Positions 1 to 10,666 of a stretch of 64,000 nucleotides of DNA are shown here, in pieces. A program made the position numbers and the translations under genes. The DNA comes from Phaeosaccion multiseriatum (Eukaryota > Ochrophyta, other classes): NCBI GenBank assembly GCA_965112735.1, contig OZ218965.1, forward strand, positions 1,054,001 to 1,118,000. Reading direction: 5' to 3'. The first letter of the stretch is position 1, and every line of letters starts with the position of its first letter. The notes below the pieces were generated by a model. That model worked only from the letters and a program-made list of their open reading frames with translations, was not told the origin of the DNA and made no database searches.

Positions 1-289
1 AGCGTTTGCATCAACAGTTGTAAAATCGTAAGTGCGCGCACCAGCTGGTCAGCCGACAGAGGCGGAGATCTCTTGAGGCTGGCTTGGGGGCCAGAAATCA
101 GGGCGGGGAAGGCTGCTGGATCGGTCACGGCTCTCCTGCTGCTACTCCAGCTGCTCCCCCTTATCCTCTTGCTCGCTGCTTCATGTCTCTCCTGAGCCCA
201 ACCACCTGCGGCCCACACACATCCCATGTTTCCCTTGCAGGACCCCCCCCCTCTCTCTCTCTCTCTCCCTCTCTCTCTCTCTCTCCCTC

Positions 290-321
<32 letters not shown>

Positions 322-1028
322 ACACACACACGCACACTCACAAACACCTACGCTCCTCTCCCGTCTCCACTGCTCGTTGCTTACCGCGTCAATGACCTCC
401 ATGCGGCATCAATCAATCATCCAATTACTCAATGCCCACATTGTCCTTACCCTTTCTCACCATTTCAATGTCCATTTCAGCCCACTCAGGAGTTCTTTAT
501 CAAGGACATGGGCCTACCCTTAGAAATGACCCCCAACTACGAGGACTTCAGCTGCCAATTCTCTTTCGGTGGGTGAGGGAGATAGTTTCAGGACCAGTTC
601 ACTTTCGGTGGGGGTAGGTGAGACGAGTTTCAGTGCTCGTTCAGTATATCGTCTATTCATTTAAAACAAGAGCAACGGGGGAGGAGAGAGGGAGGGGGGA
701 GCCTGGGCCGGCATGCTGATTTGATTAGCACCGTGGCTCGTGCTGCGTGTGTCTCACCATCGCCGTCATGCTCTCAGGTGGCATCTCAGACGAGCCCCCC
801 CTCTCCTCAGACTGTAACCGCCGCTTCTCTCCCCCCCCTTCTCTCTCGCCGTTGTGCCCCACCGTCAACCACACGGTCTATCACACCGTTCGTTCCACAG
901 GCAAGACTCCTCTGCCCACAGATGCCGACGACGCCTTCAAGGTTGCGTGTTTCCAACAGTGCCCTGCTCAAGGCTCGCTCAGGGGCAGGTGTCACAAGGT
1001 GGAAGAGCCCGACCCCACACGAGAGTAG
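1..1028 (+). CDS. D27-like carotenoid isomerase (DUF4033), 3' end only
   Basis: The last three exons can be read: 1-27, 481-568 and 901-1028, with phase 0 and phase 1 introns (GTAAGT donor at 28, GTGGGT donor at 569). The spliced tail begins SVCINSCKIPTQEFF, continues with DMGLPLEMTPNYEDFSC, and ends with the Cys-containing stretch ACFQQCPAQ and CHKV before TAG at 1026. The order Cys-x-x-x-Cys, PTQ-FF, GLPL-M-PN-ED-SC and a C-terminal Cys cluster is the conserved C-terminal part of the DWARF27 family (DUF4033). Plant D27 is an iron-containing plastid all-trans/9-cis beta-carotene isomerase that feeds strigolactone synthesis; algae have several D27-like paralogues whose substrates are largely untested, so the substrate here is unknown. 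The start, transit peptide and N-terminal two thirds lie left of the window. The first intron holds a CT/CA dinucleotide run near 250-335. Confidence 0.85.
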
Positions 1029-1760
1029 CTGCCTCAGAGCGGTCCCAAGGGGGAAGACAGGCAGCCAGGTAGCCAGGCAGCCAGTCAGCCAGCCAGGCAG
1101 GCAGGCAGGTGGTGCAGGGGGAGTAAGTGTATGTGAACGAGTGGACGGGTATCCGTATATCCATCGTGGAACGGGGCCATCCATCCGGGTCGAGTTAGCT
1201 CCAACCCTACGCGGGACGGGGCAGTGTTGCATCGGGATTACGCTCTCCTCGAGGTGGAGGCGTGGAAGGATGTCCAGTCTTCTCTCTCTCCATAGCAGAG
1301 GGTCCCAGCAAGGGGGTTCAGAAGGTATTGTCTCTCCTTCGATTCCGATTTTTGGAAACCTGCCTGGGGCAGGAGGGACGTTCGTCGATTCCTGCGCGTC
1401 CGAGGCGCCGGAAGGGGAGAAGCCACACCAGCAGCACCAGCACCAGCACCATCAGCAGCAGCAGCAGCAGCAGCAGCAGATGGAAGCCAAGTAGCTGCCA
1501 GGATTGCAGACGCTCTCGCTCGCTGACTCACTGGTGGTTGCTGGTGCTGTTGCTGCTCCGGAACTAGGCCGACTCCGGGAGTATTATGTCCGAACATTCC
1601 GTCGGAGCTTCTCCAAACACTTCTCGCCCGGAAGAAGAAAGACTGGCGGTGAAAGTGTTGCCTGCTGTACAACTCACTCGCTAAGCGACGCTCTCTGCTT
1701 AGTGGCGGTATGCTCAGAGGAGATTCGCCAGCAGCACCCATTGCAGTACCACCAGAGACA
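1029..1760. other. Convergent intergenic region with short tandem repeats
   Basis: Lies between the stop of the D27-like gene and the stop of the DUF218 gene, so it should hold both 3' UTRs. It contains an imperfect AGCC/AGGC tetranucleotide run near 1062-1112 and a CAC/CAG run near 1432-1485. Open frames here are His/Gln or Ser/Leu low complexity and I see no credible gene. Confidence 0.6.
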
Positions 1761-3455
1761 CTAAGATGTGGGAGCATCGGAAGCATCATCCCCGCCAGCA
1801 GCAGTAGCAGAGCCAGCAGCAGCAGCTGCCTCAATGCTACCGCTGATAGATTCCAGAAGGTCGTGAAGGGCTACCTGGAAGGGCCCCTTTTCCTCCTGGG
1901 GAAGCTTGAGGTAGAGCCGAAGGGCAGAGGCAGCGAGCTCGTGAAAGGGAGGATGCCGCTGGCTCTGGAGACTGCCTCCGGTACCCGCAGTGGCAGCAGT
2001 AGCAGAAGCAAAAGCAAAGCCCATGTCATGAGGGTCTGAGGCGTGCCGCTGCTCCACCGACGACCAACGAGGCGAAGAAGTGAAGGCCATGGGGGGTCCG
2101 CTCCAATCTTCGATATCCTCATCCCCTGCCTCTGGGCTGGCCTGCTGCTGCTGTTGCTGCTGTAGGTGCTGGCGGTCTCCGCGGTGCTCTGGCTCGATGA
2201 TGCAAGTGTCTCCCGGTTCAAAACCTGATGAAGCATTCGGAGCAGGAGGGTTTGGTGGTGTTTTTCAAAGAGGCTTGTGTTAGAGAGAACGTGGGGGAAA
2301 CGACAGGTTGAACAAAGGAGCAGCACACAAAGATAGTTTATGGTACAAAAAAGATGGGAGAGTTATTTTCCGTTCTTTCCCCTCCCTCCCCGCAACCAGC
2401 CAACCTTCGTAGCAGGTATCACTTGGTACCGCGAGAATGGTTGGCCGAGTCCACTTCCAGGCGTCGACTTGAGTGTCGATTCCGGCCGGTGTGTTGGCCT
2501 CCTCCCCTGCTACTGCTGCTGCGTCGGCGTGCGCGCAGGCCTCACGTAGGCAGCGCGGGAGGTGAGACGGGGAGCTCACGAGAACCACACGCTCACACTG
2601 GTACTCCCGAAAGATTTCAGCCGCAGCCGCGATTTCAGTTTGCGTGTTGGTAGAAGTGACTGGGTTCGGAAGAAGGAACAGACAGGAGAAGAGGCGGCGG
2701 AGGGGGAGGAGCAGCAGCAGGAGGAAGAGACACTTCAGGCTATAAAAGGGGCTGGAGAGAATAGGAGGTCGGGAAAGGGAAGATAGAACGTGCTCGATGA
2801 GTGCTGGTGCGGGTACCCCCGCCACGAGTTGTACAAGAAACACTCTTCGCCACAAGTGTACCTTCGGCGACAAACTTCGGTGCGAGACTCTGTTTGAGCT
2901 CAGCCAAGGCTTGCCCTCCAGGAAAGCCAGGAAAGGAAGCCAATTCATTCCAGTGATCCAATAGATAGTCGATGCTGGAGAGGGGGTGGGAGGGGGCAGG
3001 ACCGACACACTTAGACCAATGACTTGGATTGCACTTGAAGAGAGCGAAGAGAAGGTTGCCTCCGATCTTCTTGCGCAGGCAGCAAAGCAACAGCCTCTCT
3101 CCCTTGCTAGAACTTCTCCTCAACTCCCTCCCCCTCACCTATGCTGTCCCTCGGGCGTTCCGTTGCTCGAGAAGCTGGCACCAGTTCCAAAAACAACGAC
3201 TGCCGCGTCTTCCTCCACCGCAAGCTTCACCGTCTTGACCAAGCGACCAACGCGACCAGAGCTGGCTTTCCCCCACATAATGGAGGTCCACCCTGGGGTC
3301 TGTAGGTGACAGCCATGACAAAGAATTCCCGTTCTCACACCAGCAGCAGCGGCAGGTGTGGTGGCAGGGGCAGCGGCCGCCGCCGCAGCTGCAAGAGTGC
3401 AGTGGAAAGCAAGCTTACACAGCAGGAGGAGAAGGGACGTCCCATCCCGACCCAT
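1761..3455 (-). CDS. DUF218 (YdcF/SanA-like) domain protein
   Basis: Four exons on the minus strand: 3455-3139, 2974-2862, 2659-2405 and 2224-1761 (stop). Phases match at each junction. The conserved DUF218 elements appear in order only after splicing: a first strand with HGCHLQTPGW, GTGAS, then VAEVTSTNTQTE (the S-x-NT-x-E signature formed across intron 2), VVLVSSPSHLPRCL, LAVPSDTCYEG (joined across intron 3) and IIEPEHRGDR. DUF218 proteins of bacteria (YdcF, SanA, ElyC) are linked to envelope functions, and YdcF binds S-adenosylmethionine; the eukaryotic members have no settled role. The N-terminus after ATG 3455 is hydrophobic (LLLLLCKLAF, then an Ala run), which may be a signal or anchor. 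A second in-frame ATG at 3566 would add 37 residues. The C-terminal 100 residues are low complexity. Donor GTACAC of intron 2 is weak but required by the frame. Confidence 0.8.
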
Positions 3456-3934
3456 GGCACTGTAGTAAGGTGCTACCAGCCAGGAGGCCGTAAGTACGAA
3501 TGTGTTAAGGGGGTGAAAAAGGAACGTCTCACCGCCCCGATGCCGATGGAGCCGCCAAATTTGCATGTTGGTGGTACCTCCAAATTCACAATTGCCAACG
3601 GTTGACCTTCTCCCTTCCCTTTTTGGTCCTTCCTTTCCCTCCCCTCAATATATCTGGCAATGTTGAAGGAGTCCTCAGGCGTGGTCAATGTTAATTGATG
3701 AACTTGATGAGAAACTCTCTGAGGAGTTGATGCCAATGCAAAAGGGGTTTTGGGGAAGGACGATGTCCCCTCTCTGCCTTTAAACCTCTTCCGAGTGACA
3801 GGAGATGGAAGGACAAGGCTACGTGCAGGCAAGTGTGTAGGTGCGCGGGCGGGTAGGCGCCTTGGTCAAAGGCTACGGTACAACGTGGGTAGCACCACCC
3901 TCTTACGCATTCCCCTCCCCCTACCCTGTCCGTG
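3456..3934. promoter_or_regulatory. Divergent intergenic region (DUF218 gene / low-complexity gene)
   Basis: About 480 bp between two head-to-head start codons (minus at 3455, plus at 3935). It must hold both promoters and 5' UTRs. I see no clear TATA box. The alternative upstream ATG of the minus gene (3566) falls inside it. Confidence 0.5.
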
Positions 3935-6900
3935 ATGCAGGCTCAGCCGCCTCGAAGCGTCACTAACACGCGTCGTGGCAGTATCTCTCGCCAAGCTCTG
4001 CGAGAGAGTCGGCGGGACTCGGAGCTGGTCAAGGTATTTGTTGCCACCGATGGAGGAGTTATCGCATTAGAAGAGGGGGGAGGAGAGGGGCAAGATGGGC
4101 GGGGCGAGGGAAGAAAGAACAAAGGCGGAAAGCATCACGAGCACGACGAAGGCAAGCCCGAGAAGAGACAGGAGCAGGAGCAGCAGGTCGAGGCAAAGGT
4201 GGAAGGTGTTGTGCATGGGAATGATCTTCTCCGCAAAGCCCAGCATAAGGCCGCTGATGGTGCCAGCGAAGGAGGCACAAGGGAAGCGAATAAGGGCCTT
4301 CTACGTCGTATGTCGTCGACGAAAAAGCGTGATGGCAGCAAGGTCACGAACGAGGAAGAAGGAACCAGGACAAGTGATGTTGGTGGTGGTGGTGGTGGTG
4401 GTGGAGGAAGAGGAGGAGGAGGAGGCTTGCGGAGAAGGGGCTCTTTTCAGGACCTGAAGGAGTCCTTGCTGAGTGGCCTGAGCAACGCGGGCAAGAGTAA
4501 AGCCCAGAGCGCTTCTTCTATAGAATTCGGTGGAGCTGCTACGAAGTCGCGGGGTTTGGCTCATACAGACAGCACAAGCACTACTGCTACTATTGCTGCT
4601 GCTGCTGCTGCTGCTGCCGTATCACCACCTGCCGCGCCTGGTATTGCCCCGCTGCTCAAGTCAGCGCTCAAACGCGGCGGCGTCGACCCGGTGATCCCTG
4701 CTAGCACTGAGGCCAAAGGCAGCAGGGGCCTAGCCACGGGCATCGGCGGCAACGTCTTGAGACAGGACAGGGTCGTTGGCTTCGCGGTCGCCGAAAAAGG
4801 CGACCGAGGCGAGGAGTCGATGAGACCAAACAAGGACCTGACTCACGAGAGCGCCACTTTTGGTGTTGCATCGGCCCGCGGATCCCCGGCACCGTCGTCC
4901 GGAACCAACCCCAGCTTTGGTGGGGGTGTTGGTGCGTCGGTCACCGGTAGCAGCGGTGCCACTGCAAGCAGTAAGCGGCGAAGCTTGGTGGAGGGTCAAG
5001 ATCGCCTTCCTTCTCCTGCTGTAGACCAGGAGTCGACCCAGGGTGTCAAGAGAAAGGGCTCGGCCGCTGCTGTTGCTCGAGCTGCAGCGGCGGCTTCAGC
5101 GGGGGAGACAGAGACGAGGAAGCACAGCCTGAGGAGAAGCAGCACATATGCCGAGATTCTCGGGGAGATAGAGGGCATGCCTGCGGTATGGGAGGAGGCG
5201 GATGCGCTGAGGAGGAAAGAGAGGGAGAAGAGGGGGAAGAGGCAGAAGGGAGGAGGAGGAGGAGGAGGAGGAGGAGGAGGAGGAGGAGGAGGAGGAGGAG
5301 GAGGAGGAGGAGGAGGAGGAGGAGGAGGAGGAGCAAGGCGCGAGAGCGTGGGTGGAGGTGGCAAGGAAGACGGTCAGAGTAGGAAGATGGAGAAGAAGGA
5401 CAAGAAGAAGGACAAGAAAAAGGAGAAGAAGGAGAAGAAGAAGGAGAACGAAGAGCGGAAGGAGAGGAAGCCAATGGCGACGGACAATGGCGGGCCGAAG
5501 GAGGGGGATGGGGAGGAGGGGGGGCGATGGCTGAAGTTGAGAGAGGGTGGAGGAGCACAACGTGGCGACCCTGAGAGTGAAGCGGACATGGAGACAAGGA
5601 CAAGGAGGAGCAGCAGTAGGCGGAGAAGTAGAACGAGAAGTAGCAGCAGAAGCAACAGCACAGATGGAACAGGGAGGAGCCGGAGGTCAGGGGCAGGAGG
5701 GCTAGGCGGGGGAGATCCTCCTTCGACGGGGGAGGAAGCCCCGATCGTCCTCCCCACTCGGAATTCGACGACAATCGGCTCGGCGGCAGGGCGGAGAGGA
5801 AGCAGCAGCAGTGGCAGCGGCGGTAAGACAACCAGCGGTACCAGGGTCAAGGAGAGGAGGAAACTGTCCGTGGGTTTCGTGGACGTTGGCAGATCCTTGG
5901 ACGATGGAGAGACTGGGCGAATGAGCGGGGGCAGCGGCGGGGTGGGTGCAAGCGCCTCGAGGGACAGGGGACATGAGGATAGAGTAGGGAGGAGGGGGTG
6001 GGTTGTCCGTTCCGACGCCGCCAGCGGTGATGATGCTGACGGAGACAGAGACGAAGGGTACGACGGCGACCAGGCGGACGAGGGAGAGAGGAGGAGGTCG
6101 TCTGACGGGCGGCAGTCGCCGCCTTCCCTCTCGTCTTCTGTGCCTCCGGAGCCGCCCTGTGTTCCTATGCTTGGTGGTGAGTTTGAGTTTCCTGCCGCCG
6201 GGAGGAGCAGGGGTGGGCGGAGGAGCAGCAGGAGTAGTAGTAGTAGTGGTGGTAGGAGGAAGACAGAGAGTGGAAGGAGGAGTAGGAAGGAGAGTGAACG
6301 GAAGAGTGGGAGGGAGAGTGGGAGGAGGAGTAGCAGCGAGAGTGGGAGGAGGAGTGGGAGGGAGAGTGGGAGGAGGAGTGGGAGGGAGAGTGGCGGTAAT
6401 CGCAGTTGGGCAGTCGAGAAGCGGGGAGAAGACTGGACAATGCAAAGGAAAGAGCCAGAGGGAGGGCCATTAGGCAGTGGGGGCAAGGAGGAGGAGAAGG
6501 AGGAGGAGAGGGCGGCGACCAAGGCTGAAACAGACGACAAAGGCAACGACATCGGCAGAGGCAATGGCCTAAGTGAACAAGACAGCAGGCGCAGCAGTCG
6601 GCAGCAACGAGAAGCCCTGGAGGTTGCAGAGGAGAACAAGCGGGGCAGCGGCGGCAGGGGCAGCTGGGGCAGCGGTAGTCGTGGGGGTGGGCGGGGTGGT
6701 GGTGCTGGTGGTAGCACGAATCGAAGCTCCGACCGCGGAACAAGGAGGGGAAGGCAGCGGACACCACGAGAGGCCGTGGCGGAAGGGAAGGAGATGCATC
6801 GGGCCTTGGAGGAGAAGGTGACGCGGAGCATTCAGCAGACGGTCAACGAATTGAGCGTCAAGGGGGCGGAGGCGCACGAACCCCCTGGGCTAATCTACAC

Positions 6901-7421
6901 CAAGCCGGTGGGTAGAAGGAGGAGTAGGAAGAGTAGGAGAGCACGGCCTCTGTCTCTCGTCTTTTGTCTCTGTCTCTGCTTCACGAGCCCTTCTCTCTAC
7001 TGTTGGCGTCGCTATGCAGAGCCTAGACAGACTTTACCAATGCCCGCCTGTGTCCACCCTCACTCACGTCGCTTCCCTCGTCTCTCCCCCGTCTCTCCTC
7101 CTCCTCCTCCTCCTCCTCCTCCTCCTCCTCCTCCTCCTCCTCCTCCTCCTCCTCCTCCTCCTCCTCCTCCTCCTCCTCCTCCTCCTCCTCCTCCTCCTCC
7201 TCCTCCTCCTCCTCCTCCTCCTCCTCCTCCTCCTCCTCCTCCTCCTCCTCCTCCTCCTCCTCCTCCTCCTCCTCCTCCTCCTCCTCCTCCTCCTCCTCCT
7301 CCTCCTCCTCCTCCTCCTCCTCCTCCTCCTCCTCCTCCTCCTCCTCCTCCTCCTCCTCCTCCTCCTCCTCCTCCTCCTCCTCCTCCTCCTCCTCCTCCTC
7401 CTCCTCCTCCTCCTCCTCCTC

Positions 7422-7482
<61 letters not shown>

Positions 7483-8233
7483 TCCTGCTGCTGTATCTCT
7501 GTCCAGGGCGATGTGAGGACCGCGGATGTCGGGGTCTTAGAGGAGCTTGGAGAGGACATACAGCGGTGCAGACAGGACCTCCTCGCGATAAAGCAGAAGA
7601 GGAGAGACTTTGGGGCGGAGATGAAGCAGAGGGCCAAGAGAGGCAAGCAGGTGAGCAGCGAGGATGTGTATGTATGTATGTATGTATGTATGTATGTATG
7701 TATGTATGTATGTATGTGTGTATGTATGTATGTATGTATGTGTGTATGTATGTATGTATGTGTGTATGTGTGTATGTATGTATGCATGTATGTATGTATG
7801 TATGTATGTAAGTATGTGTGTGTGCGTGTTTCCTGCTCGCTTTGCTTCGCTCCTCTCTGTGACTGTGTTGACCTCAAGCTATCTAGTAAACTGAATCTGA
7901 AACTGAAACTGAAACATTGACAACCTACGTTTGTAACGCAATAGGCGGAGGTGTACGCAGCGGTACTGACCGCCCAGGAGGAGGGCACAGTGCGTGGCCT
8001 GGATGCAAAGGCCGCCAAGGTCGTCGCCCGCCTGCAGATGCTGACCCAACAGCGTCTGGCCTTGCTCGAAGTGTCTCGTGTGGCAAAGAGAGAGCCCCTC
8101 GGCGTTCGCTTGCCCAGGAGGGCCGAGCCTGAGCTGCAGCATCAGCGCCCGGGCGCCAATGTGAGTGCGTGTGTGTGTGTGTGCGCGCGCGCGTGCGTGC
8201 GGGTGTGTGCATGTGGGCGCGAATACGTATGTG

Positions 8234-8266
<33 letters not shown>

Positions 8267-10362
8267 CATCCGCGAGGCAAAAGCAGCGTTCCCTTTAAGA
8301 CTTTTTGACTTCACTTATTAATACCTCATCTCTCTCTCTCTGTTGTCTGTCTGCGCGTTTGTCGCGCAGGAGAGGCGAAGGAGCAGCTTCAGCAGTCTCA
8401 ACACCCTCGTGGGGGAGGTGAGTGCTGCGGGCGAGAGGAGGCACACGTGCACACAGCACTGCGTAGAGGGGATCTTACACTCGTATATCCTTTGGCCTTC
8501 TCTTCCTCCTCCTCCTCCTCCTCCTCCTCCTCCTCCTCCTCCTCCTCCTCCTCCTCCTCCTCCTCCTCCTCCTCCTCCTCCTCCTCCTCCTCCTCCTCCT
8601 CCTCCTCCTCCTCCTCCTCCTCCTCCTCCTCCTCCTCCTCCTCCTCCTCCTCCTCCTCCTCCTCCTCCTCCTCCTCCTCCTCCTCCTCCTCCTCCTCCTC
8701 CCCCTCCTCCTCCTCCCCCTCCTCATCCTCATCCTCTTCCTGCTCCTCGTCCTCCTACTCTTCCCTTCTCTTCTCCTCTCCTCCTACCGCACAGCTCATG
8801 GAGCGTGAAGACATGTCCGAGTCAGCGGTTGGTGATACAGCCGCAGCAGTCTCAACCCTCTCCTCGGGCGGTGGAAAGGCCGCCGCCAAACGCATCGCTC
8901 GGGCGGAGATGCGGCGCTTGGAGAGAGGGTGGAGGGACCTCTTTGAGAGCATCTACCCCGAGGAGAGGCAGCGCAGGCTGGACCTCAGGGACGAGGCCGC
9001 AGCACAAGTCAACAAAGGTGGGCCGGGCAAGGCTCTGTGTGAGCAGGCTGTCTCTGTGTTATAAGTATTGTGTCTGCAGAGGGGAGAGCTTGTGCTTTTA
9101 AGTCAGGGTGTTTTATGTGTGCGTGTGTGTGTTTGTATATAGGTCTGCCTCAGCACCCAACCCAACCCAACCTAACCCAACCGAACCCCCTCCCTAACTC
9201 TCTCCGCTCTCAACTCGCCCGACCCCCACAACAGGGGGGCAGCAGCACCGGAGGCAACAGCAGCAGTTGGTGATACAACAGCAGCAGGAGATGCAGGAGG
9301 AGGAGAACATCCGCATCTTTCTGTCCGCAAGCACCGCCAAGGAACACCGCGAGTTTCTCCTCTTCTCGCTGGACCCCATGCAGCTCAGGTGGGTGGGTGC
9401 AGTTTTCAGTTTCAGATTTGCGATCGTAGGTTTGCGCTTCCTTTCAGCTTAATAGCAGCTTATCGTCCTCTGGGAGAGAATCGTCCCGCTCCTTCCCTCG
9501 GGTTTAGGAAAGCAATCCCTCACCTTCTTGTCTCTCTCTCCCGTCGTCGCCATCTGCAGATCCCTGCCCCGCGTGATCAAGAGCCTGGTCCTTCACTACA
9601 CAGGGGACGGTGCTGACGAGCTCAACCTGCTGGCAGGGGCCAGGCAGCCGGGCGTGCAGGAGCTGCTGTACGTGGCCATCTTGGCTCTGAGAGACCTTCA
9701 CGTCTCTCTCGTACCTTCCGTAAGTGCAGCCCGACAATACCTAGCGGCGTGTCTGCTGAGTGCGTGCGCGTGTGCGTGTGTATGTGTGCGTGTATGTGTG
9801 TGTGCGTGTGTGCGTGTGTGTGTGAGTGTATGTTGGTCTGCTTCAAAACAGTGATGGGCCTCCCTCTCTCTCTGCTCCCTTGCCCTTAACGCCCTCTCTA
9901 CTCCCCTCCCCTCCCCTCCCCTCCCCTCCCCTCCCCTCCCCTCCCCTCCCCTCCCTCCCTCCCCCTCCCCTCCCCTCCCCTCCCCTCCCCTCCCCTCCCC
10001 TCCTCCCCTCCGCTCCCGTCCCCTCCCCTCCCCTCCCCTCCCCTCCCCTCCCCTCCCCTCCCCTCCCTCCCTCCCCCTCCCCTCCCCTCCCCTCCCCTCC
10101 CCTCCCCTCACTTGCACAGCTGCTCTTCCTCCTGTGGCTCTTTGCTCGAGTGCCTGAAAACCGCGCCACTTTGCTGCGTGAGAACGTCATCAAGATCGCC
10201 CTAGGCCGACTAAAGAGATGCTGGAGAGTCTCTGGGCCTCCTCCTTCGAAGGGCAAGGGGGAGGAGGAGGAGAAGGAGGGAGGGGAGGAAGAAGCGGAGC
10301 GCCCCCCCCGGGGCTTAGAGTACGGCTGCCTAGCGCTTCTGTTGGGGACGCTTTGGTCTTAG
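3935..10362 (+). CDS. Large low-complexity protein with C-terminal coiled-coil/helical region, function unknown
   Basis: Eight exons: 3935-6907, 7507-7650, 7945-8160, 8370-8417, 8795-9017, 9235-9388, 9560-9719 and 10120-10362, together 4161 nt and 1386 residues with consistent phases. Exon 1 (991 codons) is disordered: Gly runs (near 4380-4430 and 5249-5332), Lys/Glu-rich blocks, and Arg/Ser repeats of the type SGRESGRRSGRES near 6280-6400. Exons 2-8 look like a folded region: a likely coiled coil (LEELGEDIQRCRQDLLAIKQ), a long helix around LQMLTQQRLALLEVSR, then STAKEHREFLLFSLDPMQL, RVIKSLVLHYTGDGADELNL, an all-helical stretch and LLFLLWLFARVPENRATLLR. This could be an armadillo-like or other helical repeat, but I recognise no family. 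The C-terminus is again Glu-rich. The ATG at 3935 follows a GTG in the same frame; the upstream frame closes nearby. Confidence 0.75.
5249..5332 (+). repeat. Coding GGA microsatellite (poly-Gly)
   Basis: An uninterrupted GGA run inside exon 1 of the 3935-10362 gene, encoding about 27 glycines. The other strand reads TCC, the unit that dominates introns 1 and 4 of the same gene. Confidence 0.9.
7096..7446 (+). repeat. 350-bp pure TCC tract in intron 1
   Basis: About 117 uninterrupted TCC units in the acceptor half of intron 1 (6908-7506) of the low-complexity gene, giving a pyrimidine-only coding strand. It is the longest pure microsatellite in the window. Confidence 0.97.
7666..7815 (+). repeat. 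GTAT tetranucleotide repeat in intron 2
   Basis: Mostly perfect GTAT units with GTGT variants just after the donor of intron 2 (7651-7944). The same intron ends with a triple ACTGAA motif near 7896-7914. Confidence 0.9.
8504..8712 (+). repeat. TCC tract in intron 4
   Basis: About 66 nearly perfect TCC units in intron 4 (8418-8794), upstream of the acceptor, with degenerate TCC/TCA units continuing to about 8760. Confidence 0.95.
9900..10109 (+). repeat. CCCCT pentanucleotide tract in intron 7
   Basis: Imperfect CCCCT units fill the acceptor half of intron 7 (9720-10119) and run directly into the CAG acceptor. The donor half is a GT/GC-rich run (9759-9836). Confidence 0.92.
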
Positions 10363-10666
10363 ACTGCTCTACAACTCTAGCTACCATCTGTTTGAGTTTC
10401 AGTTCAGTTTCATACAAAGAGGAAACACAAGAGGTAACACAGGAAAACTTTATTGCTTAATAGGAATCACCTAAGAAACCGCAAGGGGAAAGTGTGTGAG
10501 AGGAAAGGGGGAAACTTTATTGACTTAATAGAGGAAAGGGGGATGGGAGCAATAAGCCAACGAATCTCATGCGCGAAGAACCAACACGTCATGAAAATCT
10601 GGCACGGGTAGGGTAGACCCGAAGTCGCTCTTTTGGTTTGGCCGTCATAGAGGATGGTGGGGAAAG
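10363..10666. other. Intergenic region with two copies of an ACTTTATTG motif
   Basis: Separates the low-complexity gene from the DHFR gene, both on the plus strand. It carries a GTTTCAG motif near 10396 and two related AT-rich words, at 10447-10471 and 10513-10531, sharing ACTTTATTG and TTAATAG. Relatives of the same word occur at 16826 and 36162. Confidence 0.6.

Noticed and set aside
7023-8018. Long minus-strand frame with more than 110 consecutive glutamates
   Set aside because: It is the antisense reading of the TCC tract in intron 1 of the plus-strand gene; flanking residues are low complexity and the splice model explains the region.
8343-9101. Poly-Pro, poly-Ser and poly-Arg frames over 8504-8730
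   Set aside because: Three frames of one TCC microsatellite inside intron 4; no conserved flanks outside the real exon 5.
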